Shown here piece by piece: positions 1-6,002 of a stretch of DNA of 14,210 nucleotides. A program made the translations under genes and the position numbers. The notes under the pieces are model-generated. The model did not search any database. It was not told where the DNA came from and saw only the letters and a program-made list of their open reading frames with translations. The stretch spans positions 1 to 14,210 of the forward strand of contig JAIOIM010000332.1 of assembly GCA_019912505.1 (NCBI GenBank), in the 5' to 3' direction. Within the stretch, counting starts at the first letter, position 1; the number at the start of each line of letters is the position of its first letter. Origin of the DNA: Ignavibacteriaceae bacterium (GTDB lineage: Bacteria > Bacteroidota > Ignavibacteria > Ignavibacteriales > Ignavibacteriaceae).

Positions 1-1
1 A

Positions 2-2305
2 GATATGATAGTATTGCCGGATTCATCTTTTCTTTTTGCAACCAATACCGGACTTTTTAAGCTTGATAAATACGGTACCATCATTTCACAAAATAGTAAC
101 ATTAAAACTATTTCAAAACTAAACATTGTTGATGATGGTTATTTAATAGGAATTGCCGAAGATAGCTTATATAAACTTGATTATGCCGGAAATTTAGTGT
201 GGGTAAAATATTTTCAAGCCCAAAATATCTTGGATGTAATCTATTCTCCGGCTGGATATTATAATGCTTCTATCTATGAAAATAATAAAGCTATTTTATT
301 GAAATTAAATAAAAACGGGGAAATTCTAAAAACTGTTCAACTGAGTAGAAAAATTCAATCTCTTGCGTTATGCCCTGACGGCGGGCTGATAATGGCGGGG
401 GACAGGTTTGTACAGAAAACAGATTCAACCGGAGTAATAAAATATATAAAATATGTTCGCCCTGGCGGGGGTGAAAAAATCAATAGTTCAGCAAATACTT
501 TTATCGGTTGGTCATCATTAAATATCGATTTTGTTCATGTTGAAATTAGTGCTGATGGTGGTAATTCATGGAATAATATAATTAGATATTATCCTTCTCC
601 CGGATCATTTAACTGGAGTGTCCCGGTCATCAACTCAGATTCTTGTTTGATAAAGGTTAAAGACAGCTACGATTTTTCAATTAGTGCTGTGAGTGATACA
701 TTTTTTAGTATTAAGCCATATAGTCAGCATGAGTATATTTCGGCAAATGAAGTTCTAATGTGGGTAGGGAATAACAGTGTTGGCTCAAATGATCCTCAAA
801 CTGGCGGCAATGGATTTTATTGGCCTGGTGGAATCAATCATACATACCAATCCGCAATTTTTTCAGACGGGTTATGCTGGGGCGGAAAAATAAACGGGGA
901 AACAAGAGTTAATGGAGCTACTTATAGAACCGGACTTAGACCGGGAAATATTTTGCAAAATGGAACAGCAGCGGATCCATTCGACCTCAAGTATAGAGTT
1001 TATAAAATCAAAAAAAATTGGGAGTACCTTCCTCCTTCGCCCGAGCGGGATAAATATGAATTTAACTTTTTAAATTGGCCTGCAGAACTTGGCGCACCCT
1101 GGATAGATAATAATGACGATGGAATTTATTCTCCGGGTATTGACCAACCCGATTATATTGGTGATGAAGTATTGTTTTACGTGGCAAACGATCTCGATAC
1201 TGTCACCTCCCGCTCTACATTCGGCTCTGACCCGATCGGGCTTGAATTTCAGACAACAATTTTTGCATTTGAAAGAGAAGACCTGATGAATGTGGTTTTT
1301 AAAAAATATAAAATAATAAATAAGGGCTCTAATGATTTAACTGATTTGTACTTTGGCTACTGGGCAGATAACGATCTCGGCGATGCAAATGATGATTATT
1401 CAGGCTGCGACACTCTACTCAATCTATGTTTTAGCTATAACAGCAACAACAATGACGGCGTATATGGTACTCCGCCGCCTGCCGTCGGACACATGCTGCT
1501 GCAAACACCGAGAAATCTTTCATCGGACAATGACAGTGCGTATTTTGATGGGAAATGGGTTAAAGGTTATAAAAATATCTCACTTTCTTCTAATGTAGTT
1601 TTTATAAAGAATTCTCCTTATTACAGGGATCCACAAATGACGGTGTATGCCGGAACTATTGAGCTTTACAATTATATGCAAGGAAAAGTCTGGAATGGTT
1701 CAAATTTTATAGACCCCATAACCGGACTTGTTACCAAATTTATTTTACCCGGCGATCCGGTAGCGGGTATTGGCTGGTACGATGGAGTCGGCTGGCCTGG
1801 GGGCCCACAGGCTGGCGACAGAAGATACATAATTACAGCCGGTCCTTGTTCAATTGCTCCTATGGATACACAGGAAGTTGTAATTGCGATACTAATTAAT
1901 AAAGGAACCGACAGATTAAACAGTCTGAGTGTACTAAAACAGGACGCAGTATATTACCGAGATTTGTACTACACAAACTTCCCTGTTTCGGTAGATGATC
2001 AAAAATCCATGCTGCCCGATGAATTTATTCTATACCAAAACTACCCCAACCCGTTCAACCCATCAACAAAAATTAAATTCACCCTCCCCTCTCCTTCCCA
2101 AGGAGAGGGGCCGGGGGTGAGGTCGATAACCCTAAAAATTTACGACATCCTCGGACGCGAAATAACCACACTCATCAACAAAGAACTTGCGCCGGGTAAT
2201 TACGAAGTAGAGTTTAACGCAAGCAGCCTTGCAAGCGGTGTTTATTTTTACAGGCTTGAAGCGGGAAGTTTTATACAGACGAAGAAGATGGTTTTATTAA
2301 GATAG
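2..2305 (+). CDS. T9SS-exported surface/secreted protein, 5'-truncated by the window edge
   Basis: A large cargo protein of the type IX secretion system, with unknown substrate. The frame is open to the window edge and the first ATG (position 5) is followed by no signal peptide, so the true start probably lies upstream. Numbering from that ATG (766 residues): 1-150 carry propeller-like repeats (KLDKYG, KLDYAG, KLNKNG, KTDSTG); about 152-236 form an Ig-like module (GGEKI..., SADGGNSWN, FNWSVP); about 240-640 match, from memory, an uncharacterised domain common in Ignavibacteria, with acidic stretches that could bind calcium (NNDDGIYSPGID at 369-380; ADNDLGDANDDYSGCD at 454-469); 675-766 are the C-terminal sorting domain (QNYPNPFNPST at 678-688, KIYDILGREI, GVYFYR, TKKMVLLR). 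Residues 696-706 come from an inserted palindrome. Export through the inner and outer membranes is inferred from the sorting domain. Confidence 0.85.
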   Translation, partial: DMIVLPDSSFLFATNTGLFKLDKYGTIISQNSNIKTISKLNIVDDGYLIGIAEDSLYKLDYAGNLVWVKYFQAQNILDVIYSPAGYYNASIYENNKAILLKLNKNGEILKTVQLSRKIQSLALCPDGGLIMAGDRFVQKTDSTGVIKYIKYVRPGGGEKINSSANTFIGWSSLNIDFVHVEISADGGNSWNNIIRYYPSPGSFNWSVPVINSDSCLIKVKDSYDFSISAVSDTFFSIKPYSQHEYISANEVLMWVGNNSVGSNDPQTGGNGFYWPGGINHTYQSAIFSDGLCWGGKINGETRVNGATYRTGLRPGNILQNGTAADPFDLKYRVYKIKKNWEYLPPSPERDKYEFNFLNWPAELGAPWIDNNDDGIYSPGIDQPDYIGDEVLFYVANDLDTVTSRSTFGSDPIGLEFQTTIFAFEREDLMNVVFKKYKIINKGSNDLTDLYFGYWADNDLGDANDDYSGCDTLLNLCFSYNSNNNDGVYGTPPPAVGHMLLQTPRNLSSDNDSAYFDGKWVKGYKNISLSSNVVFIKNSPYYRDPQMTVYAGTIELYNYMQGKVWNGSNFIDPITGLVTKFILPGDPVAGIGWYDGVGWPGGPQAGDRRYIITAGPCSIAPMDTQEVVIAILINKGTDRLNSLSVLKQDAVYYRDLYYTNFPVSVDDQKSMLPDEFILYQNYPNPFNPSTKIKFTLPSPSQGEGPGVRSITLKIYDILGREITTLINKELAPGNYEVEFNASSLASGVYFYRLEAGSFIQTKKMVLLR
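2079..2120. repeat. Palindromic repeat element read in frame within the sorting domain
   Basis: Arms 2086-2096 (CCCCTCTCCTT) and 2100-2110 (AAGGAGAGGGG) are perfect 11-bp inverted repeats around a 3-nt loop. An outer pair, TCACCC (2079-2084) with GGGTGA (2115-2120), extends the structure to 42 nt with small bulges. The GC-rich C/G-run composition differs sharply from the flanking coding sequence. The element keeps the frame open and encodes SPSQGEGPGVR, residues not expected in this domain between the strands ending KFTLP and starting ITLKIYD. It looks like a dispersed repeat that has inserted in frame. Confidence 0.8.
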
Positions 2306-2601
2306 TTTTTTAATCAGCGCGTCATTTATACAATATTGTTTACACTCTCTCCTACCGAGTTCAGAGGGATTGTATCTTTCGGCATTTCATACTCTTTTAA
2401 TTAATTAGAGAACCTTAAAGACTCTGACGTTATGAAACTCTAAAAAAATATCGTTATCCTTTTTTTTTTGCGTAAGGCTATTTATCTTAGTTTACAAATT
2501 CGGGAATTTGAAAATTACTCTTATCTTTACACTCAATTTTTATCTTTTTTTCCGAAGCTGTGTGCGGGATATTTATTTTAAAAAATAATTAAGGACGATT
2601 G
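2306..2601. other. Non-coding gap between the first cargo gene and fabF
   Basis: About 296 bp, AT-rich, with no credible ORF. It holds a 10-bp perfect palindrome ACAATATTGT (2330-2339), a T9 tract around 2461 and a distant inverted repeat TTAGAG (2405-2410) / CTCTAA (2438-2443). It must contain the fabF promoter; TATCTTTA (2522-2529) and TATCTTTT (2541-2548) resemble a Bacteroidota -7 box, but no properly spaced -33 element is visible, so I do not call one. No convincing terminator for the upstream gene is seen. Confidence 0.5.
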
Positions 2602-3861
2602 ATGTTAAATTCTAAAAATAGAAGAGTTGTAGTTACCGGCATGGGCGCATTAACACCCATTGGTTTAAGCGTTGAAGAATTTTGGAACGGAATGATGGAA
2701 GGGAAAAGCGGCAGCGCACCTATAAAAGGTTTTGATGCTTCAAAACTCGATTCAAAATTTGCATGCGAACTAAAAGGTTTTGAAGTAACAAACTATATCG
2801 ATAGAAAAACAGCGCGCAGGTTAGACCCTTACGCACATTACGCGCTTGCATCAACCGGAGAGGCAATAAAAGACAGCGGTATCGATACCACTACTTTAAG
2901 CGAAGAGGAACGTGGACGCTTCGGTGTTATTTTCGGCAGCGGTATCGGCGGTATTCAAACGTTTTACCATCAGTCGGTTATAAACCACACCGAAGGACCA
3001 TCGCGTATCTCACCGTTTTTTATTCCTATGCTTATCCCGGATATTGCGGCGGGTTATATTTCAATAACATACGGTTTACGTGGGCCAAACTATTGTGCGG
3101 TATCTGCCTGCGCTACTGCCAACAACAATATGATTGATTCATTTTTAATGATTAAAAACGGTTATGCCGATGTTATGGTTACTGGTGGAAGTGAGGCTGC
3201 AATTAATGAAGTCGGTATCGGCGGGTTTAATGCAAGCAGGGCGCTTTCTACACGTAATGATTTTCCCGAAACCGCAAGCCGTCCGTTTGATGCTACCCGT
3301 GATGGTTTTGTGATGGGCGAAGGTTCGGGTTGTTTGATAATTGAAGAATTAGAACATGCCCTTAACCGCGGCGCAAAAATTTATGCTGAATTAGCGGGCG
3401 TAGGTTTATCCGCCGATGCTCATCATATTACTGCGCCGCATCCGGAAGGTATAGGCGCAAAGTTTGCAATGAATATGGCGCTTAAAGATGCCGACATTAG
3501 TACAACCGATATTGATTATGTGAATATGCACGGCACTTCAACGCCGCTTGGTGATATTGCCGAGACAAAAGCAATAAAAGATGTTTTCGGCGAACATGCT
3601 TATAAGATGAATATCTCATCTACAAAAAGCATGACCGGACACTTGCTCGGTGCTGCCGGTGCAGTAGAAGCCATTGCTTCGATACTTGCAATAATCAACA
3701 GTAAAATTCCGCCGACGATAAACTTTGAACACCCCGACCCCGAATGCGATTTAAATTATACATTTAACAAACCGCAAGAGCGTGAAGTTAATTACGCAAT
3801 AAGTAATGCATTCGGTTTCGGCGGGCATAATACTTCGGTGATATTTAAGAAGTTTAACTAG
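2602..3861 (+). CDS. fabF: Beta-ketoacyl-[ACP] synthase II (FabF)
   Basis: Cytosolic condensing enzyme of type II fatty-acid synthesis: it condenses malonyl-ACP with an acyl-ACP, releasing CO2 and adding two carbons. The 419-residue product fits the family (about 410-420). The thiolase-fold triad is visible: Cys170 in SACATA, His310 in NMHGTSTPLGD and His347 in STKSMTGHLLGAAGAVEA, with Lys342 nearby and the gating loop NAFGFGGHN at 402-410. ATG at 2602 is chosen because AAGGA (2591-2595) sits 6 nt upstream; an in-frame TTG at 2599 is too close to that site. After the nucleophile the sequence reads ATANNN rather than the commoner ATG/ATS forms, a minor variation. The gene stands alone: acpP, fabD or rnc, frequent partners of fabF, are not next to it. 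It could be an extra copy, but the intact active site argues for a working enzyme. Confidence 0.95.
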   Translation: MLNSKNRRVVVTGMGALTPIGLSVEEFWNGMMEGKSGSAPIKGFDASKLDSKFACELKGFEVTNYIDRKTARRLDPYAHYALASTGEAIKDSGIDTTTLSEEERGRFGVIFGSGIGGIQTFYHQSVINHTEGPSRISPFFIPMLIPDIAAGYISITYGLRGPNYCAVSACATANNNMIDSFLMIKNGYADVMVTGGSEAAINEVGIGGFNASRALSTRNDFPETASRPFDATRDGFVMGEGSGCLIIEELEHALNRGAKIYAELAGVGLSADAHHITAPHPEGIGAKFAMNMALKDADISTTDIDYVNMHGTSTPLGDIAETKAIKDVFGEHAYKMNISSTKSMTGHLLGAAGAVEAIASILAIINSKIPPTINFEHPDPECDLNYTFNKPQEREVNYAISNAFGFGGHNTSVIFKKFN

Positions 3862-4077
3862 CATTTTATCATAAATCAAATACCGGAAATGAAAGGTTAA
3901 TTGTACATTATTCATTGTACATTGTACATTAATTGCCGGGTGCTTTCCGAACAATAGTGAGGAAAAAGCATCATACTGGAGGCAGGCGGGCGAAACAACC
4001 GGCAGCATACAGAACACCGGATACCTTTTTTACTCCATAATTTAGTCTGTTTTCTCAATATCTTTTTAAAAACTTGG
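3862..4077. other. Convergent intergenic region between fabF and the BNR cargo gene
   Basis: 216 bp between two genes that face each other, with no supported gene. It holds the ATTGTAC heptamer array, then a locally GC-richer stretch around 3975-4020 that differs from its surroundings and may be degenerate repeat material. No clear stem plus T-run terminator is visible, although the heptamer array can itself fold and lies where a bidirectional transcription stop would be expected. Confidence 0.5.
3897..3934. repeat. Heptamer tandem array (ATTGTAC type) with hairpin potential
   Basis: Five consecutive 7-nt units all begin with ATT: ATTGTAC (3900-3906), ATTATTC (3907-3913), ATTGTAC (3914-3920), ATTGTAC (3921-3927) and ATTAATT (3928-3934). 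Because the unit contains the self-complementary TGTACA, the ends can pair: TTAA-T-TGTACA (3897-3907) with TGTACA-TTAA (3923-3932), ten base pairs with a one-base bulge. The 7-nt period is shared with the array inside the neighbouring cargo gene (4264-4291). Confidence 0.75.
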
Positions 4078-5391
4078 CTACCGCAATAAAACCATCTTTT
4101 TTGTTTCAATGAATCCACCTGCAATTATACGGTAAAAGTAAATCCCGCTCGAAATACCGCCGTTTACGGCATCTGAATTAAATACTACCGAATGTTCCCC
4201 GGCGGCTTCTATTTCATCTACTAAAGTTGCAATTTCGTTCCCCAGAACATCGTAAACTTTTAGATTGACTATTGACCATTGACTATTGACCTTTTGAGGT
4301 ATTGTGTATTTTATAGTTGTACTTGGGTTAAACGGGTTGGGATAATTTTGTTCGAGCGAATATACTTCCGGTAATAGATTACTTCGGTCGTTAACACCTG
4401 TAACCGTAAATGTGTCGAGCATTCTAATTAATGTTCTTTCTGCATTTGTAATAAAGTACAAGTGCATTGGTTTTTCGTTATCGCCTACAACCTGGTAAAT
4501 TTCCCTATCATGAATTCGCCTCCATGTTTCTCCGTCATTTTCTGTTAGGAATAAGCCGGTACCTATACCAACATAAAACCGCCCCGTAGTAGTTTCATCA
4601 AAAACAAAGTTATGTATATTAAAAGAATTGCCAAGCACGGCTCTTAAACCGGCACCTATTTCAGTCCAATTTTGTCCATCATCCGTTGTTTTATAAATCT
4701 TACCGTTTGAAGAAGTATAGAGAACACCTGGCTGAAATTTATCTACATAAAGTGCTAAAAATTGAAATGTAGAATTTTCATGTAAAATTGAAAACCATGT
4801 ATTGCCTTGATCTGTGGTTTTATAAATGTCTTTAAAAAATGGGCCGCTCCACCCGTATGCAATCATAGAATCAGTTGGATGAAATTGTAAATCAACAATA
4901 AATCTTGGCAGATCAACTGTATCCCATGAACTTCCCCCGTTGGTACTTTTATATAGTATCCATGAACCGATAAAAGGGTCTTCCGATTCCTGTGCAAAAA
5001 CTAAATTTGGAGTTAGCGGGCTTACATTAACAAAGTAAAAGTAGCCTTCAACCGGAAGTTTGAACCATGTAAAACCCGAATCAAGCGTTTTGAATAATCC
5101 CTGATACGTACTAAGATAACCTTCATTTGGGCTTTCCTGGTTCATTGATAAATCATAACACTCGGGTGTTTCTGTGTTAAATGTCGCGCTGTCCCACGTT
5201 ACTCCATAATTAGTAGATCTTTGTACCCCGGGCCCGGTTATTAAAATTTCTCCTGGGCTTTTATCTACTAATTCAATTGAAGTGAGCAGATAGGAAGTAA
5301 AAAGTGTATCTAAATTTTGCGCCGCACTTGTGCCTGCAAATAAAACCAAAAACATGAATAAAACATTTTTAGATGTAATTAAATATTTCAT
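4078..5391 (-). CDS. T9SS-exported protein with six Asp-box (BNR/sortilin-like) repeats
   Basis: A secreted or surface beta-propeller protein of unknown ligand. I start it at ATG 5391, not at the longer ORF's 5493, because GAGGAG lies just upstream and the resulting N-terminus is a standard Sec signal peptide: MKYLITSK, a hydrophobic core to about residue 20, then TSAAQ with cleavage near residue 24. The product is 437 residues. Six Asp-boxes of form S/T-x-D/N-x-G-x-T/S-W lie at 59-66, 102-109, 149-156, 192-199, 235-242 and 283-290, spaced about 43-48 residues, typical of sialidase/VPS10/YCF48-type propellers; nothing supports sialidase activity. Residues 345-437 are the T9SS sorting domain (EQNYPNPFNPSTTIKYTIP, KVYDVLGNEI, GIYFYR, TKKMVLLR). 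Residues 368-376 are encoded by a heptamer array. It converges with fabF. Confidence 0.9.
   Translation of the reverse strand: MKYLITSKNVLFMFLVLFAGTSAAQNLDTLFTSYLLTSIELVDKSPGEILITGPGVQRSTNYGVTWDSATFNTETPECYDLSMNQESPNEGYLSTYQGLFKTLDSGFTWFKLPVEGYFYFVNVSPLTPNLVFAQESEDPFIGSWILYKSTNGGSSWDTVDLPRFIVDLQFHPTDSMIAYGWSGPFFKDIYKTTDQGNTWFSILHENSTFQFLALYVDKFQPGVLYTSSNGKIYKTTDDGQNWTEIGAGLRAVLGNSFNIHNFVFDETTTGRFYVGIGTGLFLTENDGETWRRIHDREIYQVVGDNEKPMHLYFITNAERTLIRMLDTFTVTGVNDRSNLLPEVYSLEQNYPNPFNPSTTIKYTIPQKVNSQWSIVNLKVYDVLGNEIATLVDEIEAAGEHSVVFNSDAVNGGISSGIYFYRIIAGGFIETKKMVLLR
4264..4291. repeat. Heptamer tandem array (ATTGACY x4) inside the BNR cargo sorting domain
   Basis: Four perfect adjoining 7-nt units: ATTGACT (4264-4270), ATTGACC (4271-4277), ATTGACT (4278-4284) and ATTGACC (4285-4291), alternating T and C at the last base. 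On the coding (minus) strand they read as VNSQWSIVN, residues 368-376, between the conserved strands IKYTIP and LKVYDVLG. The low-complexity DNA and its position in a variable loop suggest a dispersed repeat tolerated in frame. Confidence 0.8.
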
Positions 5392-6002
5392 TTTTTTATC
5401 TCCTCTAATGATTTTGATAGTTGAGGTAAAAGTATCATTTTTTTTGTTTGCGTTAACAGTATAATTTCTGCGACTATAAATTGAGTAATACAATTAATTT
5501 TCCGCGCACGGCGGATTAACGAATGGTCAGCGAACCAGCAAGGACCCTCCTCTTTATCCTGGTTCTTATTGTTGGATGAATTTGTTTTGCCCCTTTGTAA
5601 AAGTTCTCTTTATCCTTTTCATAACCGTACTTTCCACTTAATTAAAAATTGGTATCATTAAGTTCGGTTTAACCTAATAAAAATTGTTTATAAACACAAT
5701 TAAAAAACAGATCTTCTTCCTGTGATTTTGGCTTACACTGATACACCTTCGCAATATTTTTTGTAAAATAAAATCTTTCCCACCGCAGTTACACCTAACT
5801 CCCCACTGTTTGTAGTCTTGTATTTCGATAACAAATACTTTAAGTTTGAATCTCGATTTTCGCTTGCTTTATCAAAAAAAACAATGTTTTTAGCAAACTA
5901 AACTGCCGCTGTTTTCTTATTATTGTTCAAGAACAACGGTGTGTAGTTTATACTTATTATGATATTTAAACGCAGAATGAATAATCCGACAAAGGAATTA
6001 GA
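5392..6002. other. Divergent intergenic region between the BNR cargo gene and aceE
   Basis: 611 bp without a credible gene; it must hold promoters for both neighbours. Inverted repeats seen: TCCGC (5501-5505)/GCGGA (5511-5515), with flanking TTAAT/ATTAA; GAACCAG (5532-5538)/CTGGTTC (5559-5565); GGTT-T-AACC (5666-5674); AATTGT (5682-5687)/ACAATT (5696-5701); and TTGTTC-AA-GAACAA (5923-5936). The first two lie in the probable leader or promoter of the minus-strand gene, the last close to aceE. aceE has a ribosome-binding site AAAGGA at 5991-5996. No -7/-33 pair fits well enough to call. Confidence 0.5.
5923..5936. promoter_or_regulatory. Candidate operator: inverted repeat upstream of aceE
   Basis: TTGTTC-AA-GAACAA is a perfect 6-bp inverted repeat with a 2-bp centre, 66 bp before the aceE start codon. 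Size and symmetry suit a dimeric helix-turn-helix regulator, and the distance suits control of the PDH operon promoter. It is a single copy here, and a 6-bp symmetry can arise by chance in AT-rich DNA. Confidence 0.3.

Noticed and set aside
2330..2339. Perfect palindrome ACAATATTGT after the first cargo gene
   Set aside because: Ten A/T-rich bases of symmetry are expected by chance in DNA of this composition; nothing around it supports a site.
2599..2601. TTG as the fabF start
   Set aside because: It lies only 3 nt after the AAGGA site; the next codon, ATG 2602, has proper spacing.
3900..3934. CRISPR-like repeat array
   Set aside because: The 7-nt units adjoin without spacers; there are no 25-37-nt repeats and no cas genes.
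3751..4124. Two small minus-strand ORFs at the convergent gap
   Set aside because: They consist of fabF and cargo shadows plus translated heptamer repeat, with no ribosome-binding site or recognisable domain.
5392..5493. Upstream extension of the BNR cargo ORF to an ATG at 5493
   Set aside because: The 34 extra residues are polar and would bury the signal peptide; ATG 5391 has a strong GAGGAG ribosome-binding site and a normal signal sequence.
5392..6002. Non-coding RNA or riboswitch in the long divergent region
   Set aside because: No recognised riboswitch core, tRNA or conserved RNA motif is visible; only short inverted repeats.
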